Origin: Halomonas salipaludis
Lineage (GTDB): Bacteria > Pseudomonadota > Gammaproteobacteria > Pseudomonadales > Halomonadaceae
Assembly: GCF_002286975.1 (NCBI RefSeq)
Contig: NZ_NSKB01000003.1
Span: 434,001 to 498,000, forward strand
DNA length: 64,000 nt
Direction of reading: 5' to 3'
Part shown: piece by piece, positions 10,674 through 19,275 of the stretch
How the letters are laid out: each line of letters opens with the position of its first letter
How positions within the stretch are numbered: position 1 is the stretch's first letter
Program-made: the position numbers and the translations under genes
The notes under the pieces: model-generated
What the model saw: the letters and a program-made list of their open reading frames with translations, nothing else
What the model was told of the DNA's origin: nothing
Databases searched by the model: none

Positions 10674-12734
10674 ATGGCCACCGGACTGCAATTCACCCTG
10701 GCCCTGGCCAGTGACGACGCCCTCGACCTGGCGGTGATCGACTTCACCCTCGAGGAGTCGCTCTCGGCGCCGTTCCGCCTTGAGGTCGAGTTTGCCAGCC
10801 GCGACCCCGACCTCAGCCCCGAGGCCTTCCTCGACCGCGAGCTGACGTTGACGATCTGGCAGGACGGCGAGCCGCTGCGCCGCATCCACGGCATCGCCGC
10901 CGAGTTCAGCCGCGGCGACCGCGGCCATCGCCGCACCTTCTACTCGCTGGTGATCCGCCCGGCGCTGTGGCGCCTCTCGCTGCGTCATAACTCGCGCATC
11001 TTCCAGCAGGTCTCGCCGCTGACCATCATCAACACCCTGTGCGAGGAGCGCGGCATCACCGACGTCGCCTTCGCCGTCACCCGCGAGCCCGAAGAGCGCG
11101 AGTACTGCGTGCAGTACCGCGAGACCGACCTGGCCTTTATCCAGCGCCTGGCCGCCGAAGAGGGGCTGTTCTACTTCCATGAGTTCGAAGACGAGGTTGG
11201 CGGCGCCCACCGCCTGGTGTTCGCCGACGACCCGCAGCTACTGACCGCGCTGGGCGAGCGCAGCTACCACAGCCGCGCCGGCGGCACCCCGCCGACCCGC
11301 CATGTGCGCCGGCTCAAGCAGGTCGCCCGGGTCGCCCCGGCCAGCGCCACCCTCAAGGACTACTCCTTCAAGCAGCCGGCCTATTCACAGCTCCACGAGC
11401 ACGTGGCCGGGGGCCTCGAGGAACATGCGCAACGAGACGACTACGAGCACTACGACTACCCCGGGCGCTACAAGTACGACGCCTCCGGCGAGCCCTTCAC
11501 CAGGATCCGCCTCGACGCGCTGCGCCGCGACGCCGCCACCGCCGAGGCCGAGAGCGACCTGCCCGAGCTCGCCCCCGGCAGCCGCTTCACGCTGAGCGAC
11601 CACGACGCTGACAGCCTCAACCGCGACTGGCAGGTGGTGCGCGTCACCCACCGCGGCGAACAGCCCCAGGCCCTGGAAGAGGACGGCGTCACCCAGGGCG
11701 ACGCCGCAGGAATGACGCGTTATTACAACCAGATCGTGCTCACCCCCGGCGACGCCGCCTGGCGCCCCGAACCGGACCCCAAGCCCCGCGTCGACGGCCC
11801 CCAGGTCGCCTTTGTGGTCGGCCCCGAGGGCGAAGAGATCCACTGCGACGCGCACGGCCGGGTCAAGGTGCAGTTCCCCTGGGACCGCTACGCCGAACCC
11901 AATGACAGCGCAAGCTGTTGGATCCGCGTCGCCCAGGGCTGGGCCGGCGGCGGCTACGGCAGCATCGCCATCCCGCGGATCGGGCATGAGGTGATTATCA
12001 GCTTCCTGGAGGGTGACCCGGACCAGCCACTGATCACCGGGCGCACCTACCACGCGGTCAACACCCCGCCCTACACGCTGCCCGAGCACAAGACCCGCAC
12101 CGTGATCCGCACCCAGAGCCACCAGGGCGACGGCTTCAACGAGCTGCGCTTCGAGGACCAGGCCGACCAGGAACAGATCTGGCTCCACGCCCAGAAAGAC
12201 CTGGAGCTGCTCACCAACAACGACCGCACCGAGGAGATCGGCAACGACAGCCATCTCAAGGTCCACCACGACCGCATCAGCGAGATCGACAACGACGACC
12301 ATCTCACGGTGCACGGCAGCCGCCACACCCAGGTCGACGGCGACGACCACCTGATCGTCGACGCCACGCGCCACGAGAAATACGGCCGCGCCCAGCTGGT
12401 CGAGGCCGGCCAGGAGGTCCACCACAAGGCCGGCATGAAGGTGGTGATCGACGCCGGCGCCGAGATCACCCTCAACGCCGGCGGCAGCTTCGTCAAACTC
12501 GACCCCAGCGGCGTCACCATTGTCGGCCCCAGCGTCAAGATCAACTCCGGCGGCAGCCCCGGCTCGGGCTCCGGCCAGGCGGCGCAAGGGCCCAAGCTGC
12601 CGCGGGAGGTGGAGGGCGAGAGTCATCAAGCGATTCAGCCCGTCGATCGCCCAGCCCAGCTCAAGACGCTGCTCAAGGAGCCGGCCAGCTGCGAGATCTG
12701 TGAGGATGCCACAGGCGGCCAGGAGGATAGCTAA
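10674..12734 (+). CDS. vgrG: T6SS spike protein VgrG (TssI)
   Basis: Trimeric puncturing spike, 686 residues. It shows the gp27-like N-terminal part (FTLALASDDALDLAVIDFTL onward), the OB-fold/gp5 region (GPEGEEIHCDAHGRVKVQFPWD, SCWIRVAQGWAGGGYG, GHEVIISFLEGDPDQPLITG) and a C-terminal beta-helix needle with repeated D-D-H-L-x-V units (NDSHLKVHHDRIS, NDDHLTVHGSRHT, GDDHLIVDATRH). After the needle there are only about 70 low-complexity residues, so this is not an evolved VgrG with an enzymatic tail. It directly precedes the DUF4123 adaptor and the effector, which marks it as their likely carrier. Confidence 0.96.
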   Translation: MATGLQFTLALASDDALDLAVIDFTLEESLSAPFRLEVEFASRDPDLSPEAFLDRELTLTIWQDGEPLRRIHGIAAEFSRGDRGHRRTFYSLVIRPALWRLSLRHNSRIFQQVSPLTIINTLCEERGITDVAFAVTREPEEREYCVQYRETDLAFIQRLAAEEGLFYFHEFEDEVGGAHRLVFADDPQLLTALGERSYHSRAGGTPPTRHVRRLKQVARVAPASATLKDYSFKQPAYSQLHEHVAGGLEEHAQRDDYEHYDYPGRYKYDASGEPFTRIRLDALRRDAATAEAESDLPELAPGSRFTLSDHDADSLNRDWQVVRVTHRGEQPQALEEDGVTQGDAAGMTRYYNQIVLTPGDAAWRPEPDPKPRVDGPQVAFVVGPEGEEIHCDAHGRVKVQFPWDRYAEPNDSASCWIRVAQGWAGGGYGSIAIPRIGHEVIISFLEGDPDQPLITGRTYHAVNTPPYTLPEHKTRTVIRTQSHQGDGFNELRFEDQADQEQIWLHAQKDLELLTNNDRTEEIGNDSHLKVHHDRISEIDNDDHLTVHGSRHTQVDGDDHLIVDATRHEKYGRAQLVEAGQEVHHKAGMKVVIDAGAEITLNAGGSFVKLDPSGVTIVGPSVKINSGGSPGSGSGQAAQGPKLPREVEGESHQAIQPVDRPAQLKTLLKEPASCEICEDATGGQEDS

Positions 12735-13679
12735 GTGAGCGTGCCGCGCGAGGTGAGTCACGCCCTGGTGGATGGCGTACGCTATCCGCAAGCACTGACG
12801 CGCCTGTATGGCCGTGACGACGTCAGCGAGGTGGAGCCGCTCTACCTGACGACCCGCTGGGCCTCCTTGGCTGACCACGGGCCGATCCTGGTGCGGCTTA
12901 ACGGCGCTGGGCTACTCGATGAACTCGACGGCGACGACGACTTGGCCCGCGCGCTCTCACTGCTGCATAGCGATGCCAGCAGCGAGGCACTGAGTGAACA
13001 GCTGCGTCACTGCGTGACCTTCACGATAGATGGCCAATATGAAAAATTGCTGCGCTTTGCCGATCCGCTGGTAACGCGCCATTGGCTGGCCAGTTATGGC
13101 GACGCCGTGCCCGCCGCTCTCATGGGCCTCATCACCACCTGGTGGGTGGCGGCCTGGTCACCCAACTGGGAAGACGCCTCGCCACTGGTGTGGCAGCCGT
13201 TTCGCCCCGACGATGGCCCCGCGTCATCCACGGCGGCGCCAGCACCGCCTTTTCCACCTATGGGGCCGGCCCAGCTCGCCGCCCTAGAGGCGGTGGAGCG
13301 CTGGCGGCTCAAGGAGCGGCTGACGAACCACTTTGCCGCCCATGCGCCCAAGCCCTGGCGAGCACTGCTTCCAGCGGAGCGCGGCGACTGGCTCGACGCA
13401 CGTCTCGACGACGCTATCGGCTGGGGCGCGACGACCGAGCGGCAGATCGCCATCTGGGTGGACCTCAGCCTGCACTGGGGTGCGAACTTCATGACCGCTC
13501 ACGATGGACTCTATGCTCGCTGGCTGGCCCGGCTGCCGCCGGGTGCGCGTCCCCCGCGTCCCGACAGCCTCTATGCCCTGGAGGCCTGGTGCCGCGAAGG
13601 CGAGAGGCCGCCAGGGGGCATCGTCACTTCACCCACTGTCCTATCCCCCTCTTCATCAAGCGAGGTCCCCCATGGCTGA
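12735..13679 (+). CDS. DUF4123 effector-loading adaptor (Tap/TEC-type chaperone)
   Basis: DUF4123 proteins tether a cognate effector to the VgrG tip. The GTG at 12735 directly abuts the vgrG stop and lies 6 nt after AGGAGGA, a strong site that fixes this start. The 314-residue product has a family-like N-terminal domain (YLTTRWASLADHGPILVRL, then TFTIDGQYEKLLRFADPLV). Its last bases overlap the effector start by 8 nt. The order vgrG-DUF4123-effector is the classic adaptor arrangement and supports VgrG-dependent export of the next gene product. Confidence 0.88.
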   Translation: MSVPREVSHALVDGVRYPQALTRLYGRDDVSEVEPLYLTTRWASLADHGPILVRLNGAGLLDELDGDDDLARALSLLHSDASSEALSEQLRHCVTFTIDGQYEKLLRFADPLVTRHWLASYGDAVPAALMGLITTWWVAAWSPNWEDASPLVWQPFRPDDGPASSTAAPAPPFPPMGPAQLAALEAVERWRLKERLTNHFAAHAPKPWRALLPAERGDWLDARLDDAIGWGATTERQIAIWVDLSLHWGANFMTAHDGLYARWLARLPPGARPPRPDSLYALEAWCREGERPPGGIVTSPTVLSPSSSSEVPHG

Positions 13680-16600
13680 CACGGATGTCCAGAGCACGGC
13701 ACGAGATGGCGCCTTCGATGAAACATCCTTCGGCAGTGGTGTTTGTCCGCTGCTGATGGATGTCACCCTGTTTCCCGTGCGCTACGCCATCGACGAAGCG
13801 CCCCGCCAGGCCGATGAGCCGGCGCCGCACCCACTGTCTGAGCGCTGGCAGGGCCCGGATTACCCCCGCCTGACAACCCGCGGCTACACGCTGCGACAGC
13901 TGCGCGATGGCTGGCTTTACGTATATGTCGAAGAGGGTGACGAACAGCGTATCGACGAATACGCCATAGACGGCGCGACCTTCAATGGCGAGCCGCACCT
14001 TACCTACTCCACAGGCGCCCACCTCGAGCTGGCCTATTCGCCGGTGCAGTGGACCGAGCGTATCCATGAACGCATGCTCGCAGACGCCGAGGCGCGCCAG
14101 CGCCTGATGCGGCCGCTCGACCTGATGGCGGCCCTGGGCGCCACCCTGGCCACTGGTAACGACCCACTGCCCGCGCATGTTGGCCCGCTGACCGAGCTTG
14201 ACGAACATGTGGCCGATATCACCCCGAACGGTGCGGTGGACGACTTTACCTCCACCACCGTGGCCACCGTCGAATGGGATAGCGATGTAACAGACGTCGG
14301 AGGTGACGACGAAGAGAGCGTATACGAGGTACTGGCCCATAAGCCGGAAATCAGCCAAGACAGCGTACTGGCCAAGGTCAAGAAGCACGACGAAGCCGTG
14401 TTCGTGGCCCTGGATGACGATCTCGGCATCGTTAATGATTTAACACTGAACTTGTCGAGCTGTGTCACCGAATGGGAAGCCTTCGATGACGATAAAGGCC
14501 ATAAGTTGCGTATCGCCGAAGCGGTCGAGCGGCTTTGCGGCGTCGATGAGGCCTTGTTACCAGAAGGGATGGATACGGACACGCGCCGTGAGGCGTTGCG
14601 TGTTTTGTATGAACGGCATGACGCTGAGCGGACGCGGGGGCTGGAAGAAGTTGGGAATATTTATGCTACCGGGCTGCCAGGCTATGACCCTGACCAATTC
14701 CAGACACGCGCCGATGCCATCGCTGAAGAGCTATCAGCGCTTGGTATCAACGATATCGATCAGGACGCGATAGAAGCCTGGAATGCCAAGGAGCGTTGGC
14801 GGGCGGACGTGCGTTTCGATGAAGCGATTGACTATGTCCGTGAGCATGCCCCTGAGTTAGAGCGGCTTTTGGAACGCGTTGCCATGGCGCGTAGCGACTT
14901 GATCGTATGGTTGGAGCGATTGCCGCCATCAGCCTTAGCGCAGGGCTTTGATGTTTGTGAGGAGGAGCAGTTAAGGGCGTTATTAGAACTCGTCGGGATG
15001 GTCAACCTCCCGCTCTGTTCCACAGAGGAGGGACAGGCTTGGTTTAATGAGGCCCTGCGCAATAGTGACTCTTTACTAGGGCTCACACTGTCTGGCTTCG
15101 ATCCCGGTGTCGACCGGGCATTGGTGGGTATCGCCCACAGTTTCATTGAAACAGGTACGTCAGATAGTAGCCACGCTATGGTTGAGCCGGGAGATGTCAT
15201 CCCAGCGCTTGATCTAGCTGCTGCCGTTCAAGGCGTCCTGTCGTTGGATTCGGTCCAAGATAGCCGCCTGCTCCAAGGGGTCAAAACAGAAGCCGGAGAG
15301 AGCGCCAGCAAGGTTATCGAGGTACTGAAAGACATAGTGAGTGACTCCGCTAAAGCGCTCTGGGAAAGCCTAACTGTCCAAGCATTGCCGTCCCTTAATG
15401 GGCGAGGCCATAACGGAGAGACGGTTTCCTATGCGATGAAATATGTCGTGATCAATGGGGCAACCCATCAAGAACTCCGAGGTAAGAACCTAACCCAGAA
15501 TGGCGAGTACGACACCCAGCTGGCCACGTGGCAGCGCGAGATGACCGCTTTGGAACAACGTATCGAATCAGTAAGGCGGCGTATCTCTTTCGGTCAAGCA
15601 AATCCAGGAGAAGTACATTTGCTGGATGGGTTACAGCGTGAACGCGAAGCCTTGGTGCTGGCGCAACCTAGGCGATTTGCAGGTGATGGGCATCCGCACC
15701 TGGCCAGTGCTGGTATGATGTGGCTAAAGGATCATCAACGACTGATGGCGGATCGAGTGGGTGCAGGAGCGCAACAGGCACGCCGCTGGTATCAGCAATC
15801 TCCCGGGGCACTCGCCTTGTTAATTGCCGGACTCAATGTGGCTAACGTATCGAACACACTAGAAAAGATCCGTCGAGATGGGGCCGGTACCGATGAGTGG
15901 ATCGAGCTTGGCAGTCAGCTAGGCTATGCCAGTAGTGCGCTGATGGCGCTATGGGTCATGCCATTTTGGAATCGAGCAACAGCACGTTTGACGGGCAACC
16001 GACAAGCGCGAACCATCGCCTCTGCCGGTGTCAGAGCGTGGGAGCATCAAGGTCGCTTTTCAGCGAGTCGTTTGGCCGCTAGGCTGGCCTCCCGTGTGGC
16101 AGGATTGACTACGTTAGGGGTGGTTGGGGCTGGCTTGGAGGCTCTTCAGGTTTATCATCGCTACGGACAATCAAATAGTAGAGAAGAGCGCATAGCCCTA
16201 GCCGGGAAGGGTATGTCTACAGGTGTTATAACACTAACAACTGGCGCGCAACTAATCGGGGCGGTTAGAGGTCGCATTGCCACCGCCTCTTTTGCTTGGG
16301 TTATGGGGCCATGGGCCGTATGGACCATTGCTATCGCAAGTGCTGCATATCTACTGTCCTCTTGGATTGCCGATTACTTCCATCGCGATAGTTTTCGGCA
16401 GTGGCTGCATGAAAGCTCCTGGGGTACGGCTAGCCGTTGGACAGATGGTGATGATGAACAACGAGCTGAAGAGTGGCGCGAGCTAATGGAGTTACTACTT
16501 CGTCCTACGCTACGCCTTACACCAGCGGCCTTGGGTAACCCGGTCGGGGCGGGGGCTTCACCACTTTTGAATTCACGTTTGCTGGGCAGTTTTACTAACC

Positions 16601-17007
16601 GCGAGCGCGGCTACTGGATTCAGTTGGCCTTGCCTGCCAGCATAAGTGGAGAAAGAGTGAGAATCTCAATGGAGGCTGCACGCGGTACCTGGGTGCCGGC
16701 AAGCAGCTTTGCTGAGCAACCGAGTGAGATATCACTCCATGAATCAGCGGCCTATAGTGAAGATGATGCATTAAGAGTTTGGCAAGCGTGGCTTCCCTCG
16801 TCAGAGCACTCCAGTGGTCAGTCATTTGAGTTAAAGGTTTCATATATAGACACTTCATTGGCTCCCCCGGGGGAGACAAGAAGCTTGTTTATCTTTGAAA
16901 AGGAGGATCCAGGCAGAGGTAAGCGTATTATAGATGCAAAAGTTGCTAGAGAAAGTTGGGGCTCTGGTCTTACATTTACAGTTCCGTTGTCATCGTCTCA
17001 GGTGTAA
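13672..17007 (+). CDS. VasX-like (BTH_I2691-type) pore-forming T6SS effector
   Basis: 1111-residue effector. The N-terminus matches the VasX N-region pattern: CPLLMDVTLFPVRYAIDE, then the LRQLRDGWLYVYVEEGDEQR block. The C-terminal third holds about four hydrophobic segments (near residues 711-730, 750-766, 809-827 and 873-900), as in the colicin-like pore-forming VasX, which dissipates membrane potential. After them is a beta-rich tail (about 970-1111) containing ALRVWQAWLP and ending FTVPLSSSQV. The start ATG at 13672 overlaps the adaptor stop. The first part is GC-rich like the operon, while the last third becomes AT-richer with different codon use, as expected for an exchangeable toxin end. 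Length is close to the 1085 residues of VasX. The candidate immunity gene follows after 14 nt. Confidence 0.88.
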   Translation: MADTDVQSTARDGAFDETSFGSGVCPLLMDVTLFPVRYAIDEAPRQADEPAPHPLSERWQGPDYPRLTTRGYTLRQLRDGWLYVYVEEGDEQRIDEYAIDGATFNGEPHLTYSTGAHLELAYSPVQWTERIHERMLADAEARQRLMRPLDLMAALGATLATGNDPLPAHVGPLTELDEHVADITPNGAVDDFTSTTVATVEWDSDVTDVGGDDEESVYEVLAHKPEISQDSVLAKVKKHDEAVFVALDDDLGIVNDLTLNLSSCVTEWEAFDDDKGHKLRIAEAVERLCGVDEALLPEGMDTDTRREALRVLYERHDAERTRGLEEVGNIYATGLPGYDPDQFQTRADAIAEELSALGINDIDQDAIEAWNAKERWRADVRFDEAIDYVREHAPELERLLERVAMARSDLIVWLERLPPSALAQGFDVCEEEQLRALLELVGMVNLPLCSTEEGQAWFNEALRNSDSLLGLTLSGFDPGVDRALVGIAHSFIETGTSDSSHAMVEPGDVIPALDLAAAVQGVLSLDSVQDSRLLQGVKTEAGESASKVIEVLKDIVSDSAKALWESLTVQALPSLNGRGHNGETVSYAMKYVVINGATHQELRGKNLTQNGEYDTQLATWQREMTALEQRIESVRRRISFGQANPGEVHLLDGLQREREALVLAQPRRFAGDGHPHLASAGMMWLKDHQRLMADRVGAGAQQARRWYQQSPGALALLIAGLNVANVSNTLEKIRRDGAGTDEWIELGSQLGYASSALMALWVMPFWNRATARLTGNRQARTIASAGVRAWEHQGRFSASRLAARLASRVAGLTTLGVVGAGLEALQVYHRYGQSNSREERIALAGKGMSTGVITLTTGAQLIGAVRGRIATASFAWVMGPWAVWTIAIASAAYLLSSWIADYFHRDSFRQWLHESSWGTASRWTDGDDEQRAEEWRELMELLLRPTLRLTPAALGNPVGAGASPLLNSRLLGSFTNRERGYWIQLALPASISGERVRISMEAARGTWVPASSFAEQPSEISLHESAAYSEDDALRVWQAWLPSSEHSSGQSFELKVSYIDTSLAPPGETRSLFIFEKEDPGRGKRIIDAKVARESWGSGLTFTVPLSSSQV

Positions 17008-17021
17008 AGGAGTCCAGTGCG

Positions 17022-17759
17022 ATGTGGTTTATACAGCCAAGAGAAGACTATAAGGCATCAGTGCCATGGAAGAATGTGGATGATGATGTTGTTGCTAGTT
17101 GGCAGATAAGGGCAAGAAATTATAGCGTTAAGTCTGCTGATGTTATGTTTTATGTAATGTTGTTTTTTTCGTTGGTCGTGGGCTGGTTTTTTAGTTCTTG
17201 GGAGAAAGAGAGCTTTGTTGTTTCACTTATGATGGGGGGCGGAGTCTTTCTTGTCGGTGTTTTCGTGACGATGAGTATGACTCACCAGACAGCTATTCTT
17301 GTTTATCGCTTCACAGAGAGTCGAGGAGAGGTGTTTTCATGGAATCCACAAGCTGATGCCGTGAAGCCGCTTATGAAGTGGACAGCCATTGGTAGCGCTG
17401 CGATAGTCGTAGTGCTTGTCCTTATCGATCCCGCTTTCATTGTTGCTTCTATTGGCCCAGTAGGGTTGGGTATTGCTGCGTTGGCTATGGGCAACTCGGA
17501 AAAGCAATATAACTTATGGCGTCAAGAGAAACATCACGAATTTGAATGGCGCAAGACGGAGAAGATCCGTGTCTGGCGGAAACGTAATGTTATTGCACTG
17601 ACGTATCCCTATAAACCATTCAAAAGAAATTCACGCTATCGGCCGCGTACTGAATACCTCTTTTGCCACAAGCATGAGCTGGAGGAGCGTATTGCCTTTT
17701 TCAAGGAGCACCTTCCCGATGCCAAATATGAGGAGGGGCCCGTTACGATTTACTCCTGA
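17022..17759 (+). CDS. Candidate immunity protein 1 (polytopic membrane protein)
   Basis: 245-residue protein with no family I can name. The ATG at 17022 (MWFIQPRED) has AAAGGAG about 10 nt upstream and matches the start of its paralogue at 18085; the longer frame would overlap the effector. Predicted membrane segments lie at about 36-57, 63-85 and a long pair at 124-160, followed by a charged cytoplasmic tail rich in Arg, Lys and Trp. Immunity to VasX in V. cholerae is also a membrane protein (TsiV2). Its place directly behind the effector, its AT-rich composition and its duplication beside an orphan effector tail all point to immunity; this is inference. Confidence 0.75.
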   Translation: MWFIQPREDYKASVPWKNVDDDVVASWQIRARNYSVKSADVMFYVMLFFSLVVGWFFSSWEKESFVVSLMMGGGVFLVGVFVTMSMTHQTAILVYRFTESRGEVFSWNPQADAVKPLMKWTAIGSAAIVVVLVLIDPAFIVASIGPVGLGIAALAMGNSEKQYNLWRQEKHHEFEWRKTEKIRVWRKRNVIALTYPYKPFKRNSRYRPRTEYLFCHKHELEERIAFFKEHLPDAKYEEGPVTIYS

Positions 17760-17805
17760 GTTAAGCTGAAAATAGAATACTATGGTTTGGGAATAGTTTT
17801 GTCCT

Positions 17806-18069
17806 GGCACCCGCTATGATGAGGACGCCCCTTTTCGTATCTGGCAAGCGTGGATTCCTGCGGAACAGCTAGCGGAGGATGCGCCTTTTGCGCTGAATAT
17901 CCGTTACGATGAGGCGGTATATCATGATAGCAACGGCGAGCTGAGCTTTACCTTTTACAAGTAGAAGGCTAGCGAAGGCGGGCATGAGGTGGAAATCAAC
18001 GATGAATATCGCTACCTGAGCTCGTCCTCGACCGTTACGTTAACAGTACCTGCGAACCCTGAATCATAA
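17806..18069 (+). pseudogene. Orphan effector C-terminal tail (VasX-like remnant)
   Basis: A headless reading frame that aligns with the C-terminus of the effector at 13672-17007. YDEDAPFRIWQAWIP here matches YSEDDALRVWQAWLP there; FALNIRYDE matches FELKVSYID; the end VTLTVPANPES* matches LTFTVPLSSSQV*. One in-frame TAG at 17962 interrupts it, and there is no start codon or ribosome-binding site. The distance from its stop to the next immunity start (15 nt) is almost the same as at the intact effector (14 nt). It is best read as the tail left behind when a newer effector end displaced an older one. Confidence 0.8.
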
Positions 18070-18084
18070 GAGAGAGTGTCAAGT

Positions 18085-18831
18085 ATGTGGTTTATTCAGC
18101 CTAAGCAGGACTACGTGGCGCAGATGCCCTGGAAGCATACCGATGAACCGGCGGTGATGACGTGGCAGATACGTGCACGTGATTATTATACATTGCCTGC
18201 CAATATACTTTTTTTTGTTATGTTCTTCATAAGCCTAGGCGTAGGCTCTTGGTTGTTCATGATAGAGAACTCTCTACTTCCCTCTTTATTGGGCGGAGGA
18301 GGGATGTTTCTGTTTGGCGTGCTGATCACCATGAGTATGACCCACCAAACTGCTATTATCGTCTATCGCTTGACCGATAAACGCATTGAGGTGTTCTCAT
18401 GGAAGCCGCAGATTGACTCCGTTAAGCCCGTCATGAAGTGGACGGCGATTGTATCTGGTATAGCTGTGGTCATCGCATCGATCATCAATCCGAGTTTTAT
18501 TATTGCCGGCATCGGTCCCATAGGGATTGGTATTATGGCTGCGCTGATGGGAACGTCGAAAAATTACCAGTCGTTGGTTAGAGATGATCAGTACCATGAG
18601 ATTGACTGGCTGCATGCTGAAGATATCGTTGTCTGGAGAAGGCGGCGCCTCATAGGGTTACGTTTCACATGGCATAACGAAGACGGTACACATTATTCTG
18701 TCTATTCTAAAGTGTATTGTAGGGATTATAATTTTGATGAGGTGCTGGACTTTATACGTCAGCAGCTGCCTGATGCACCGTATCGAGAGGCTAAACTTCG
18801 AGTCCACTCGCACTTTGCGACGTTGTCTTAA
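18085..18831 (+). CDS. Candidate immunity protein 2 (paralogue of protein 1)
   Basis: 248-residue membrane protein clearly homologous to the product at 17022-17759. Shared features are the MWFIQPxxDY start, the WQIRARxY motif, the TMSMTHQTAI segment with VYR, VFSWxPQ, VKPxMKWTAI, and the same spacing of hydrophobic segments. The ATG at 18085 is chosen by alignment and by AAGAGAGAG ending 9 nt upstream; a GTG at 18076 is too close to that site. It probably gives immunity to the toxin whose tail precedes it, so its specificity should differ from protein 1. The C-terminal cytoplasmic part diverges most between the two. Confidence 0.75.
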   Translation: MWFIQPKQDYVAQMPWKHTDEPAVMTWQIRARDYYTLPANILFFVMFFISLGVGSWLFMIENSLLPSLLGGGGMFLFGVLITMSMTHQTAIIVYRLTDKRIEVFSWKPQIDSVKPVMKWTAIVSGIAVVIASIINPSFIIAGIGPIGIGIMAALMGTSKNYQSLVRDDQYHEIDWLHAEDIVVWRRRRLIGLRFTWHNEDGTHYSVYSKVYCRDYNFDEVLDFIRQQLPDAPYREAKLRVHSHFATLS

Positions 18832-18836
18832 GGGCA

Positions 18837-19262
18837 TGCAAGCTGATCCTTGCTGATCCCGGCCCGGCTGCCAGCGACTTGGCCTTCCGCCTTATCATGC
18901 CGGGTGGCGAGCCTCCCAATGAAGAGACGCTCTCCTTCGGGTTATGGGGCGTGCCTATGAGCGGCTCACACCAAGAGCTGACGGGTGATGTGTTGGCACA
19001 TGCGCATGGGGAGGCCGACGCGCCTGGCTCGGCGGTGATCTACCACTTAGCGCCTGATTTGCTGAGTCAGTATCACTTTGTACGACTCGTCGTGCAGTCG
19101 CGGCTTAACGGCGAATCCTCCACCCGGGTCTATGAGCTACACCGGCGTGGCCGCTCACTGCCGAGTGAGTGGCGTGAGGTGAGTGCCCTGACGAATAGTT
19201 TCTTTAGTAGTATCAAGGCAGGCAACTGGTCGAGTATGCCGCTTACGCCCTGGGCACCCTAG
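18837..19262 (+). pseudogene. Possible second orphan effector tail without start
   Basis: The frame is open from inside the preceding immunity gene to a TAG at 19260-19262 and has no ATG or ribosome-binding site at its head; the first usable codon would be a TTG at 18879. The conceptual product (about 140 residues, including DLLSQYHFVRLVVQSRLNGE) looks like a coherent, beta-rich, GC-rich protein end, but I see no convincing alignment to the known effector. It ends 13 nt before the next membrane-protein start, the same junction geometry as the other two tail/immunity pairs. It could instead be a gene with an unusual start. Confidence 0.45.
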
Positions 19263-19275
19263 ACAAGGATGATCG

